A DNA stretch of 64,000 bases from Ravibacter sp037191015 (GTDB lineage: Bacteria; Bacteroidota; Bacteroidia; Cytophagales; Spirosomataceae), in assembly GCA_037191015.1 (NCBI GenBank), contig JBBCKD010000008.1, forward strand, positions 186,001 to 250,000, written 5' to 3'. The notes under the pieces were generated by a model. It worked only from the letters and a program-made list of their open reading frames with translations. It was not told the DNA's origin and ran no database searches. Of this stretch, positions 26,859-36,519 are shown piece after piece. The translations under genes and the position numbers were made by a program. Each line of letters opens with the position of its first letter. Positions within the stretch are counted from its first letter, which is position 1.

Positions 26859-29800
26859 ATGAAAGCAACCTTGCGGATGTTTCGGTGTATGCTGCTATGC
26901 TCCCTGAGCATAGGTATACCCGCCTGTAACCTCTTTGCCCAGGAGCTGGCAGTCACCGGCTACCAGAAGAAAAGTACCGGAGAGCCGGCAAGCTACCAGG
27001 GGCAGTTGTACGAGCCTTTGAATGTAGCCCTGGACCGGCTTAAGGAAAAGTACGATATCTATTTTATGTACAAAGGCAACAAGATCAAACAGCGGAAGGT
27101 ACGGGTCGACCTGGAAAGCGACGCGGGGGTGGAAGCCAAGCTGAAAGCAATGCTGAAGCCCGCCAACCTTACATTCCGGAAAGTAGGCAATATCTACGTG
27201 ATCAGTGAAGCGGAGGCTGCTGATAAAAAATCGGTCGTCATCCCGGAGGCAGTGAAGCAGGTGGCCGATCGGAAAATTTCGGGTAATGTCAGTGATGAAA
27301 AAGGAGAGGGGCTGCCGGGTGTGAATATCCTGATCAAAGGAACTCAACAGGGAACTATTACGCATACTGACGGTACTTTCTCCCTGTTGGTCCCGGATGA
27401 AGAAACAACGCTGGTCTTTTCTTTTGTCGGGTACGTGAGCCAGGAGTTGGTGGTGGGGAACAGAACGAGCCTGGAGATCAGAATGGCGGTCGATACAAAA
27501 GCGCTCGATGAACTGGTAGTGGTGGGATATGGTGTTCAGAAAAAGAGCGACCTGACCGGTTCGGTGATCAGGGTGAGCGGGAAAAACTTCGAAAACCAGC
27601 AAATGACGCAGGTAACGGATATGCTTGCAGGTACCGTAGCCGGGTTCAATTCCAACCAGGCTACCTCAGCAGCCGGGGGAGGGTCGATGGAAATACGGGG
27701 AAGAACTTCGCTGAATGCAAATACCAACCCGCTGGTCGTTTTGGACGGCGTGATTTTTAATGGCAGCATCCGGGACATAGCGCCTTCCGATGTCGAATCC
27801 ATAGACATTTTGAAAGATGCCAGCTCGGCAGCGGTTTTCGGAGCCCGGGCTGCGTCCGGCGTTATCCTGATTACCACGAAAAAAGGCACAAACGGCAGGC
27901 CTAAAGTCAGTTTTTCGGCGGAGACAGGTGTTTCGGAAGTGACAAATCCGGGTATCAGGCCGTTATCGGGCAAAGAGTATACCGACTTCCGCAGGGACTG
28001 GCAGAGGAAGCTGCGGCCCAATCAGCCCGAATACTATTTCCACGACCCCAGAGAGCTTCCGTCCCATATCAGCACAGAGGAATGGTACAGGTTTAACGCC
28101 AATCCCAACCCGGATATCGTGACGGAATGGCTGAACAGGCTCCTCTTTTTTCCTACCGAGACTTCAAACTACCTCAACGGGCGTGAAGAAAACTGGTACG
28201 ACAGGGTGATCAGGAAAGGGGTAAAGCAAAACTACGATCTCAGCGTCGGAGGCGGGACTGACAACATCTCGTATTACTGGTCGATAGGCTATACCAACAA
28301 CAAAGGGCCGGTAATAGGTGATGACTTCGCTGTCTTAAGGAGCAGGATCAATGCAAATACCAGGATCAACAGGTACATAGACCTAGGCATAAACGCCCAG
28401 TTTACCAGCCAGGATAACAGCTCCCTGCCTGCATCTGTAAGCCGGATGCTGAGCGCAAGCCCTTACGCGTCTGTATACGAGGAAGACGGATCTTTAAAGT
28501 GGTTCCCCAACGATTTTATCAGCGATGTAAACCCTCTTATGGAGAACAGACTGCATCACAATAAAAATAAAACCAATTCCATATTCGCTTCTATATATGC
28601 TAACCTGAAGCTTCCGTTCGGTTTTAACTACAAGCTGTCGTTTCAACCCAGGTTATCCGGAACCTATCACTACGCTTTTTACCCTTCGTCGACACCTACC
28701 GGTTTTAATGTAAAAGGCAGGGGTACCCGAAACGAAGACAGAGTATATGAATGGATGGTCGATAACCTGCTTACCTGGCGAAAAGAAACAGCCAGCCAAT
28801 CTTTCGACTTTACTTTTTTATATAACCTGGAAAAGCTTCAGTCCTGGGGATCAAGCCTGGTCGCGGAAGGGTTTTCACCGAATGAAAACCTCAGCTATCA
28901 TGCCCTGCAATTCGCAACGCGGCAAATCCTGTCCAATAGCGACAACTATTCTACAGGCGATGCGTTGATGGCCAGGTTAAACTACGCGCTTAAAGACAAA
29001 TACCTGCTGACTTTGTCCATCAGAAGGGATGGGTATTCGGCGTTTGGCCAGGGAAACCCGAGAGCCAATTTCCCGGCAGGAGCATTTGCCTGGAAGATCT
29101 CCGAGGAAAAATTCTTTCAGGTTCCGTTTCTGGACCTGGTCAAGCTGCGCGCTTCCTGGGGAGCAAACGGAAATCGTGAGATAGGCAGATATGCCGCATT
29201 GGCGAGACTTTCGCAAAACCTGTATTCCGACGGCTCGCAGGTCCTGGTAGGGGTGATCAATAATTCGCTGGCAAATCCGAACCTTGCCTGGGAAAAGACG
29301 ACCGCCTTAAATTTCGGTATGGATTTCAGGATAACCGGCGGCAGGATAGACGGTAGCCTGGATTTGTACAATATGACTACCACCAACCTCCTGATGAACC
29401 GGGTATTACCCCGTATAACCGGGTTTCATAATATAACAGCTAATCTCGGCGAGCTTCGAAACAGGGGGTTGGAGCTAACCGTTAACTCGGTCAACCATAA
29501 CAATGATAAATTTTCCTGGAGATCCAACTTTGTCTTTTCTTTAAACCGGAATAAAATCATCCATTTATTCGGTGACTACCAGGAAATAGAGAAAGACGGA
29601 AAAATTGTAAGACAGGAAGTTTCTGATATTACAAACCGTTGGTTTATCGGGGAGGCAGTCGACCGGGTTTGGGATTATGAGATAACCGGCGTATGGCAAC
29701 TGGATGAAGCCGAGGAAGCAAAACGATACGCGCTTACACCCGGAGACTATAAAGCGCTGGATATAAATAATGACGGCAGGTACTCCCTGGATGACAAGCA

Positions 29801-30278
29801 GTTTATCGGGTGGCAGGAACCAAGATTCAGAATTGGTTTGCGGAATGAGTTCAATTTCGGCAGGAATTTATTTGCTGCCGTTTTTTTAAGAAGTGAACTG
29901 GGGCATATAGACAATATCCCCGATTTCATTCACCCCAATAACGGTGTTTACGACCGGAGAGGAATGCGATCGATCCCGTACTGGACACCCGAAAACCCTT
30001 CTGACAAATATGCCTCCATTACCGCTGCTTCTTCCGCTTTTGCCGGTGGATACGGGCGGTATTTCAGCAAATCGTTTGTAAGGATACAGGATCTTTCCGT
30101 GGGATATACATTAACCGGTTCTGTTTTCGATGGCATGCTTAAAGGATTCGACAACCTGAAGATCTACCTGTCTGCCAGGAACCTGTACGCTTTTAACAAG
30201 TGGGAGGGCTGGGATCCGGAATCCGGGAATGTACCCATGCCCAGGACGTTTTCGGCCGGTATTAATGTTTCTTTCTAA
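26859..30278 (+). CDS. SusC/RagA-family TonB-dependent receptor, locus 4
   Basis: 1139 residues. The signal peptide is at the extreme N-terminus (1-28), without the pre-signal extension of the other five SusC proteins. A divergent STN-like domain (about 46-128, with LNVALDRLKEKYDIYFMY) is followed by a carboxypeptidase-regulatory-like domain (about 143-235), DELVVVGYGVQKKSDLTGS, a plug with ILKDASSAAVFGARAASG, and a barrel ending in PRTFSAGINVSF. From the plug to the C-terminus it is much more like locus 1 SusC than like any other SusC here, whereas its N-terminal signalling part is not. Confidence 0.96.
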   Translation: MKATLRMFRCMLLCSLSIGIPACNLFAQELAVTGYQKKSTGEPASYQGQLYEPLNVALDRLKEKYDIYFMYKGNKIKQRKVRVDLESDAGVEAKLKAMLKPANLTFRKVGNIYVISEAEAADKKSVVIPEAVKQVADRKISGNVSDEKGEGLPGVNILIKGTQQGTITHTDGTFSLLVPDEETTLVFSFVGYVSQELVVGNRTSLEIRMAVDTKALDELVVVGYGVQKKSDLTGSVIRVSGKNFENQQMTQVTDMLAGTVAGFNSNQATSAAGGGSMEIRGRTSLNANTNPLVVLDGVIFNGSIRDIAPSDVESIDILKDASSAAVFGARAASGVILITTKKGTNGRPKVSFSAETGVSEVTNPGIRPLSGKEYTDFRRDWQRKLRPNQPEYYFHDPRELPSHISTEEWYRFNANPNPDIVTEWLNRLLFFPTETSNYLNGREENWYDRVIRKGVKQNYDLSVGGGTDNISYYWSIGYTNNKGPVIGDDFAVLRSRINANTRINRYIDLGINAQFTSQDNSSLPASVSRMLSASPYASVYEEDGSLKWFPNDFISDVNPLMENRLHHNKNKTNSIFASIYANLKLPFGFNYKLSFQPRLSGTYHYAFYPSSTPTGFNVKGRGTRNEDRVYEWMVDNLLTWRKETASQSFDFTFLYNLEKLQSWGSSLVAEGFSPNENLSYHALQFATRQILSNSDNYSTGDALMARLNYALKDKYLLTLSIRRDGYSAFGQGNPRANFPAGAFAWKISEEKFFQVPFLDLVKLRASWGANGNREIGRYAALARLSQNLYSDGSQVLVGVINNSLANPNLAWEKTTALNFGMDFRITGGRIDGSLDLYNMTTTNLLMNRVLPRITGFHNITANLGELRNRGLELTVNSVNHNNDKFSWRSNFVFSLNRNKIIHLFGDYQEIEKDGKIVRQEVSDITNRWFIGEAVDRVWDYEITGVWQLDEAEEAKRYALTPGDYKALDINNDGRYSLDDKQFIGWQEPRFRIGLRNEFNFGRNLFAAVFLRSELGHIDNIPDFIHPNNGVYDRRGMRSIPYWTPENPSDKYASITAASSAFAGGYGRYFSKSFVRIQDLSVGYTLTGSVFDGMLKGFDNLKIYLSARNLYAFNKWEGWDPESGNVPMPRTFSAGINVSF

Positions 30279-30291
30279 ATAGCAGATCGAT

Positions 30292-32052
30292 ATGAAAAAG
30301 ATATGTCTTTATATATTGCTCGGGATAGCCATAACTGGATTTTCTTCATGTGTCGACCAGGATTGGCTGGCTCCCAGGCCTTTATCATTTTATGCGCCGG
30401 AAAACGTCTATATCGATGAAGCCGGCTTTAATGCGCTTTTGATCTCCATGAGGAAAGACCTCCGGTCTGAACACTACGACGGCAGAAGCCCCATTGTCAA
30501 TGAGCACGCCGTTTCCGATGTGGGCGCTACGCTTTCATTGCCAAGCGTAGTGGTAAAAGACTTTGCTACCCGGCTGACGCCTTCGGGCGACGGAGGCGCG
30601 CACGACTTTCCCGGTAAGCTGTTCAACCTGGCCTATAATTCCATCAAAAACACCAATGTGCTGGTTTCCAGGATCGATAATATTACCTGGAAAAGCGAGG
30701 CTACGCGCAACAGGCTGCTGGCGGGTGCGCTTTTTTACAGGGCGTACTGGTACTACCGGCTGGTCAATTCGTATGGAGATGTCCCGTTTATCGGCGAGGA
30801 AGTAACGGGTCCGAAGCTGGATTTTTATACGCATTCGAGGTGGGCGATCCTGGATAAGATCATGAAAGATCTGCAATGGGCCGTCGCCTGGCTGCCGGAG
30901 AAGGACGCGCCCGGCGCTGAAACGAAAGGCGCGGCCAATCACCTCTTATCCAAGGTAGCGCTGGCAAAAGGGGATTTTGACGAGGCGATAAGAGCCGCTA
31001 CGAATGTAATAGAAGGCTCTTACGCCCTGATGTCGGGAAGGTTCGGAATACACAGGGGTAACCCGGACAGGAATGTGATATGGGATCTCCACCGGCCCGA
31101 AAATATGAACGATCCCGCCAATACCGAAACGATCCTGGCGGTGGTAGACAGGTATACCGACCCCGGGGGCGCAAGAACGGTGGAAGGCAACGTACTTGCC
31201 AGGGCCTACAACCCGGCTTGGTGGCAGAACGGCAGGGACAGCGAGGGAAAAGACGGCATGGTATTGAACGGCGCCCAGTATGATACGCTTTTTGAAGGAA
31301 ATGCGCAGAGCAGGCCGACCCAGTATTACCTGTACGAAATATGGGATTTCCAGAACGATATCCGGAGGAAAGGCAATAACTGGGTGGAATGGTGGCAGAT
31401 CAGGTATAATAATCCGGCTTCCGTCGACTTCGGGAAGCCGGTCAACAGGGTGCATTACCCGATACCTGCCGATACATTGAAACACAGCTACTCCTTCCCC
31501 CACTACAAGACTTATATACCGGAGCAGCTTCCGACAGTGAGGCCTATGGGAGGGCACGGCGACATGTATATTTTCAGGCTGGCGGAGACCTACCTGATAC
31601 GCGCGGAAGCTTATTTCTGGAAAGGGAACCATGCCGCGGCAGCAGAAGATATCAATAGGGTAAGAGGAAGGGCCGGAGCGCTGCCGGTTTCTCCGAACGA
31701 GGTAACGCTGGATTTTATATTCGACGAAAGAACGCGTGAGCTGTTTGCCGAAGAACCCCGTCACGGCGAGATGGTACGCGCCTCGTTTTTGCTGGCAAAA
31801 GAAGGAACAGCGGAGTATTCCCTAGACAATTTCAGTCAGAAGAACTGGTTCCACGACCGGGTAATGGAAACGAACTGGTTTTTTAAAGTAGCGCTTCCGT
31901 GGGGTGAGCAGGTTTTCAGGATTGCGCCGCACAATGCTTTATGGCCGATTCCCGAGACCATTATCGCAGCAAACACACTGGGCGTCATTAATCAGAACAA
32001 AGGATACCTGGGCTCGGAAAAAAATCTTCCGCCCATTGATTATATTGAATGA
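30292..32052 (+). CDS. SusD/RagB-family nutrient-binding lipoprotein, locus 4
   Basis: 586 residues, leader with lipobox at Cys20 (ITGFSSC). SusD blocks include YAPENVYIDEAGFNALL after the leader, LFYRAYWYYRLVNSYGDVPF and a C-terminal DFIFDERTRELFAEEPRH. It closely matches the locus 1 SusD in the parts that can be compared. It is 13 bp after its susC. Confidence 0.95.
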   Translation: MKKICLYILLGIAITGFSSCVDQDWLAPRPLSFYAPENVYIDEAGFNALLISMRKDLRSEHYDGRSPIVNEHAVSDVGATLSLPSVVVKDFATRLTPSGDGGAHDFPGKLFNLAYNSIKNTNVLVSRIDNITWKSEATRNRLLAGALFYRAYWYYRLVNSYGDVPFIGEEVTGPKLDFYTHSRWAILDKIMKDLQWAVAWLPEKDAPGAETKGAANHLLSKVALAKGDFDEAIRAATNVIEGSYALMSGRFGIHRGNPDRNVIWDLHRPENMNDPANTETILAVVDRYTDPGGARTVEGNVLARAYNPAWWQNGRDSEGKDGMVLNGAQYDTLFEGNAQSRPTQYYLYEIWDFQNDIRRKGNNWVEWWQIRYNNPASVDFGKPVNRVHYPIPADTLKHSYSFPHYKTYIPEQLPTVRPMGGHGDMYIFRLAETYLIRAEAYFWKGNHAAAAEDINRVRGRAGALPVSPNEVTLDFIFDERTRELFAEEPRHGEMVRASFLLAKEGTAEYSLDNFSQKNWFHDRVMETNWFFKVALPWGEQVFRIAPHNALWPIPETIIAANTLGVINQNKGYLGSEKNLPPIDYIE

Positions 32053-32102
32053 ACATTTGATCCGATAACCTTTATCCCAGAGCACTAAACCAGATTATTA
32101 AA

Positions 32103-33629
32103 ATGAATCGCAGAGATTTTTGTGAGAAAGCATTATTGGCGGCGGGCGCTTTTCCGTTTCTAACCCATGCCGGGGTCGCCGGGGATTCGTCCGGTAAACA
32201 AAAATTCCAATACAAACCTATTATCCCGCGAAACCCGTCGGATGCGAAAGCCGGGGTGCCGGAAGAATTTCGCATAGCTTTCGGGCGAGACTATTTCTCT
32301 TTGAACTCTGCTGATGAGGGAGTGCTTTTTGATTGCGTCGATTTACCGGCCGGAAGTAAAGCGAAAGCCTTTTTAAGGCTGCAAGTGGCGATTGATACTA
32401 GAAATGAAGACGAGGTGGAGGTCTATCTTGCCAGGTCAGGTAAAAAGATCGGACATTTATCCATCTGGTATCCCACCGGGCTCCAGATTTTTGAGACGCC
32501 GCTTGACTGCACTGTCGATTCCCTGAGGAATGAAGGGATACGGTTTAAATTATTGGGAGGATCGTATGATGTGTTTTTCTTCTCTTTCAGCAGCGACAAC
32601 GGATCACACCTGTTGTTAGTGGAGGAAGACTGGAAGGCTGGTTTCCCTGATGAGGAATGGCAGAACCTACTCTGCTCCGACCGGTCGCTGCAGCCTTTCG
32701 GCTGGACCGAGGGATGTACCCTCGACGGGCTGCAGGAGCTATACATGAGGAAAAATGACATGAACGCCCTGCGCGCTATCAAACAGCATCTGGGCTACTA
32801 TTTGCCGGATGAAAAAAACCTTGTCTATGTAGATCTGTGGGCCCGGCCTAAAGACAATACCTTTACCAACCTCGAAGCCGGCCTTCCCTTTGCCACGATA
32901 GCACGGTACCAGTCGTCTCATGCGTCGGTAGAATTGTTTGTGAATTTTTGCAAAGAACGGTTTGGCGAAGACGGGAGATATAAGCCCGATGGTTTAAGTA
33001 CCGAAGGCTGCTATACCCTGGCCTATCCGCTTACCGCATTAGGCACCGCGTTAAAGGCTCCCGGGCTATATGAGATGGCGCTCCTGGAATTGGAGCAAAG
33101 GATCAGGTATCTTACCGACGACGGCGCCGTATATAATATCGGGAGCATTTCAAAAGGCAAAACACGGATAAGGCGAAACTGGGGCCGCGGCTATGTATGG
33201 TTCCTGTTGGGGATAGTGCGCTGCGGCGAAATTTTACAGAATGAAAGCCCGCTTAAAAACGATCCGAGGGTTGGCCGGCTAAAGGAAGTATACCGGCATT
33301 ATGCGCATATAGCCTTATCTTTCATGCAGCCGGATCACAGCTGGAAGGCCTACCTCGACCAGCCCGAAACCCGCTTCGAAAGCTCCGCAACAGCCGGCCT
33401 GGCCGCGGCTTTTGCACACGGACATCGTATAGGCTGGCTGCCCGAATTCTCTCAAAAGGACCTGCTGGCGGTTTACAACAGGGTATTAAAAAGTACCACC
33501 GCAGATGGCTTTCTGACGGACGTCACCCAGCACAATGCCGGGAGTATCAATCTTCTGCAGCGGGGATCGTATCGCGTCATTGCACAGTATGCGATTGGTT
33601 TTTTAGGACATATAAAGGCACATCTGTAA
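32103..33629 (+). CDS. GH88/GH105-like (alpha/alpha)6 protein with N-terminal beta domain
   Basis: 508 residues. A Tat-like leader (NRRDFCEKALLAAGAF) implies export. Residues about 50-160 look beta-rich. The C-terminal half resembles unsaturated glucuronyl/rhamnogalacturonyl hydrolases: NWGRGYVWFLLGIVRC (359-374) matches the WGRG motif, and FESSATAGLAAAFAHG resembles the following conserved helix. Those families hydrolyse the 4,5-unsaturated uronyl residue left by polysaccharide lyases. I did not confirm the catalytic Asp pair, so the activity is tentative. It closes locus 4. Confidence 0.65.
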   Translation: MNRRDFCEKALLAAGAFPFLTHAGVAGDSSGKQKFQYKPIIPRNPSDAKAGVPEEFRIAFGRDYFSLNSADEGVLFDCVDLPAGSKAKAFLRLQVAIDTRNEDEVEVYLARSGKKIGHLSIWYPTGLQIFETPLDCTVDSLRNEGIRFKLLGGSYDVFFFSFSSDNGSHLLLVEEDWKAGFPDEEWQNLLCSDRSLQPFGWTEGCTLDGLQELYMRKNDMNALRAIKQHLGYYLPDEKNLVYVDLWARPKDNTFTNLEAGLPFATIARYQSSHASVELFVNFCKERFGEDGRYKPDGLSTEGCYTLAYPLTALGTALKAPGLYEMALLELEQRIRYLTDDGAVYNIGSISKGKTRIRRNWGRGYVWFLLGIVRCGEILQNESPLKNDPRVGRLKEVYRHYAHIALSFMQPDHSWKAYLDQPETRFESSATAGLAAAFAHGHRIGWLPEFSQKDLLAVYNRVLKSTTADGFLTDVTQHNAGSINLLQRGSYRVIAQYAIGFLGHIKAHL

Positions 33630-33712
33630 CCGGATATCGTGTAGCAGTTGCCTGAGACGGAATGCTGCGGGTCCGGGGGGCATAATCCCGACGGCATTTC
33701 GAAAAAAGGAGG

Positions 33713-35284
33713 CTATCGAACCGAGTTTTCAAGTATCACGACGGAAGGACTCGTTTCGAGCCACCGCGGACCTAGTCCGGTGGTGTCTCCGGCCGGTAGA
33801 AAATAGACAAATGAACCCAAAGCCAGGTCGATGTCCCCGTCGCCGTCAAGGTCTCCGGCATCCATTACCATCCATCGACCTTCCGACGCCTCAGGAAAAG
33901 AGTAGTCCTGAAAGGTCAGATTGCCTTTGTTCTCCAGGTAGACGAAGCTTTCTTCCGGGTACTGAAGGTAGTCGGGGAAAAACGAGATGGCCGCTATATC
34001 CGGATCGCCATCCAGGTCAAAATCGCGGACTATAGCCTTATAGGCGCCGTTCATCTGGTAAAAATAAGCCTGGCTGAAATTGGATTTGCCGTCGTTGAGA
34101 AAAATGTAAATACCATGATAGTTTTTCAGGATAGGCGATTTGTCAGCATTGTCTCCGGCTACATACAGGATATCGTCATGGTCGTCCCCATTAAAATCGG
34201 CCATTTCCATGTACTGCGAGCCATTGAGCGGTGAAAATGTCAGCAGGCGCTTTTCCTGAAACTTTCCTCCACCCTGGTTCTCATAGAGAAAAATCCCTTC
34301 GTTACCCTGGGCTACGAGTACATAGATATCTGGTAGCCCATCCCCGTTTGCGTCTTTAATAATGGCGGTGATCGCGCCTGGTTTTTCGTGAAGAACCCGT
34401 TTGTCGTAGCCGCCCCGGCCATTGTTTTCATACCAGGCCAGCATCCCGGTTTCGTTGCCGAACTCACAGGAGACGATATCTTCCAGGCTGTCATTGTTCA
34501 GGTCTCCATAAACCGTGCAGACAGGCCGTCGTAAGTTGGGAGCAACGACAATTCCCGGCTGATACGCAGGCCCGTTTTTTGTCAACCTCTGTATGGTACC
34601 ATGTGCGTCGTCGGTCGGAAATACGCCCCTGCCTATCGTAGTAAGAAAAATCTCGTTCGACTTTTCATAAAATTGAACCGGTGTAGATGAAAAAGGAATA
34701 CTGTAATTTTCTTTGAGCTCCGGCGTCAGGAAGGTCAACATACTCCGGGGACCTTTTGCGTCACTGAAAACAACGCCTTGCTTGTCCGGGAGAATCCGGA
34801 CCATCGAAGTTAGCGGTGGACGGTTGGCGTAGGAAGCCTTTTTATACTTAAAATGCCGGAGCCCCATACGGATATTGTTTTTACGAACGGGAGGAAGGAT
34901 CGTATCCGGCGCATTTTCCAGGTAATATTGTTCAATCTTAAGCCAGTCTTCCCGGGCCAGAACGGGTTTTTCAGGGAAAATATTGGCTCTTCGGATGATT
35001 TCGCTGCTTCTGTGTACTGCATACAGGCTGTCCCGGGTTTGATCGGTACTATAGATGCCCATTCTATGGCCCATAGCCGGTAGTATGTTTTTACTCCATA
35101 CGGATTTAGACAGAACTTCCGGAGCTACATAATCATGACAACGGCTACAGTGAGCGATCGACAATTCTTCTCCTGAAAGTTCCGAGACAGCGATGCCTGT
35201 AAATTTTGTCTGCCCGCTTTGCTCTTGAGAGCCACAGGAAACAGCCAGATATGAAAGAATGGAAAATGCGATGATCCGCCTCAT
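33713..35284 (-). CDS. Lipoprotein with c-type haem motif and FG-GAP/VCBS repeats
   Basis: About 523 residues from ATG 35284, chosen because it places a lipoprotein leader (MRRIIAFSILSYLAVSC) at the N-terminus; an upstream ATG at 35335 is less likely. A CSRCH haem-binding motif lies near the start of the mature protein, in a context like mono-haem cytochrome c domains. The rest consists of FG-GAP/VCBS-type repeats with Ca-binding-like DxDxDG motifs, such as DLNNDSLEDI, DANGDGLPDIY, DFDLDGDPDIA and DLDGDGDIDLA, predicting a beta-propeller. Role unknown. It is convergent with the locus 4 operon, with 83 bp between them. Confidence 0.8.
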   Translation of the reverse strand: MRRIIAFSILSYLAVSCGSQEQSGQTKFTGIAVSELSGEELSIAHCSRCHDYVAPEVLSKSVWSKNILPAMGHRMGIYSTDQTRDSLYAVHRSSEIIRRANIFPEKPVLAREDWLKIEQYYLENAPDTILPPVRKNNIRMGLRHFKYKKASYANRPPLTSMVRILPDKQGVVFSDAKGPRSMLTFLTPELKENYSIPFSSTPVQFYEKSNEIFLTTIGRGVFPTDDAHGTIQRLTKNGPAYQPGIVVAPNLRRPVCTVYGDLNNDSLEDIVSCEFGNETGMLAWYENNGRGGYDKRVLHEKPGAITAIIKDANGDGLPDIYVLVAQGNEGIFLYENQGGGKFQEKRLLTFSPLNGSQYMEMADFNGDDHDDILYVAGDNADKSPILKNYHGIYIFLNDGKSNFSQAYFYQMNGAYKAIVRDFDLDGDPDIAAISFFPDYLQYPEESFVYLENKGNLTFQDYSFPEASEGRWMVMDAGDLDGDGDIDLALGSFVYFLPAGDTTGLGPRWLETSPSVVILENSVR

Positions 35285-35448
35285 GTGGTTAGTAAAATAC
35301 GGTTTTGGAGAGCTGCAGATGACTTTGGTCAACAATGCTTTACCGGGTTAAGGTTAGCGCATATCCACCTGTAAAACTTCAGGCAAAGGTAGGAAGATAG
35401 AGTGAACAGTCTTTCATGAAAACTATTCCTCTGAATATTTTTAAGGAA

Positions 35449-35468
35449 TCTCTCTCTCTCTCTCTCTC
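35449..35468. repeat. (TC)10 dinucleotide microsatellite
   Basis: Ten uninterrupted TC units followed by TTTTT, between the AraC-family gene (stop at 35512) and the haem/FG-GAP lipoprotein gene (start at 35284), both on the minus strand. It lies 165-184 bp upstream of the latter. Such tracts can change length by slippage, so the tract may vary the spacing or expression of that gene. Confidence 0.95.
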
Positions 35469-35511
35469 TTTTTGGAAGGAGACCGGAGGGGGCAGGGATG
35501 ACTTCTGTTCC

Positions 35512-36381
35512 CTAAAGCTTTTTCAAAAAGCTTTTCCGGTACTGAAGCGGGCTTGTTTTCAGCCTGCGCCTGAAAACTTTATAGAAATGGGATATATCGC
35601 CGAAGCCGCTGTCAAAAGCAATATCAGCCATAGACTTATCTGTTAGCAGGAGCTGCTTTGTCGCGAAGTGGATCCGGTAGTCGGTCACTGTCTCGATGAA
35701 TGTTTTACCCGTGGCTTTCCGGAAATACTTGCAGAATGCGCTGACCGACATATTGACTGTTGCGGCAACTTCATCCAAAGCGATCTCCGTCCTGAAATTG
35801 TCTACAATGTAGCCCAGAGAAATATTTAACCGTTCGCGTTCGGCCGGGTGAGACCGGGCGGTCATCCCGTCATTATCCAAAAGGATGTACTCGGTGGAGC
35901 CGGCCAGGATATCCAGGACCTCCAGCAGGCGCAGCATCCGGTTAAACCTGCTTTCTTCCCGGCTCATCGCTTCCATCCGCGTCGTGACGTTCTTTACGGT
36001 CTCTCCCAGGAAGCGGATGCCTGAAGCGCCTCTTTTGATCAGGCCGGCTATGGATTCAAGCTCCGGTTTTTCGAAGAATTCCTTTCCGAGGAAAGCATTT
36101 TCAAATTGTATGACGATCGACCGCGACCGGAGCTCTCCCGCGGCAAAATCTTCCGATTTCCAGCAATGCGGGAGGTCCGCCCCGAGGAATACCAGGTCTC
36201 CGGGACCGTACGCCTGCATATTCTTACCCACAAAACGGGTACCGGCGCCCTGTATGATCCAGGTCAGCTCATATTCAGGATGAAAATGATAGGGCGCTGT
36301 AAATTTCTCCAACGCGAAGGTATTGACCACGAAAGAGGCCCTGTCGTTGGGCGTAATTGTTTCAAACCGGGCCTTTATCAT
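35512..36381 (-). CDS. AraC-family transcriptional regulator with N-terminal cupin domain
   Basis: 289 residues. The N-terminal half is a cupin-like effector domain (FHPEYELTWIIQGAGTRFVG). The C-terminal about 100 residues hold two helix-turn-helix motifs, including LDEVAATVNMSVSAFCKYF and SMADIAFDSGFGDISHFYKVFRR. It is divergent from the PhyH dioxygenase gene across 138 bp, the usual position for a regulator of that operon. The effector may be a sugar or sugar derivative, which the sequence does not show. Confidence 0.92.
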   Translation of the reverse strand: MIKARFETITPNDRASFVVNTFALEKFTAPYHFHPEYELTWIIQGAGTRFVGKNMQAYGPGDLVFLGADLPHCWKSEDFAAGELRSRSIVIQFENAFLGKEFFEKPELESIAGLIKRGASGIRFLGETVKNVTTRMEAMSREESRFNRMLRLLEVLDILAGSTEYILLDNDGMTARSHPAERERLNISLGYIVDNFRTEIALDEVAATVNMSVSAFCKYFRKATGKTFIETVTDYRIHFATKQLLLTDKSMADIAFDSGFGDISHFYKVFRRRLKTSPLQYRKSFLKKL

Positions 36382-36519
36382 TGTTTATTTTACTTGATCA
36401 TTCATAATTTCGATAAATTAAGACAAAATAATCCATAAAATAGGTATTTTTTGCCTCGTAAATCGATGTCGGATGAATGAAATTTGTCCTTTGTATCATC
36501 ATATTTATTTATCGGAATC

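Noticed and set aside
33630..33712. Terminator between convergent locus 4 and the FG-GAP lipoprotein gene
   Set aside because: Only short, poorly paired repeats next to an A-run were found, with no convincing stem.
36382..36519. Promoter boxes between the AraC and PhyH genes
   Set aside because: Only imperfect matches to TAnnTTTG (for example one with an extra T) were seen, so no box is annotated.
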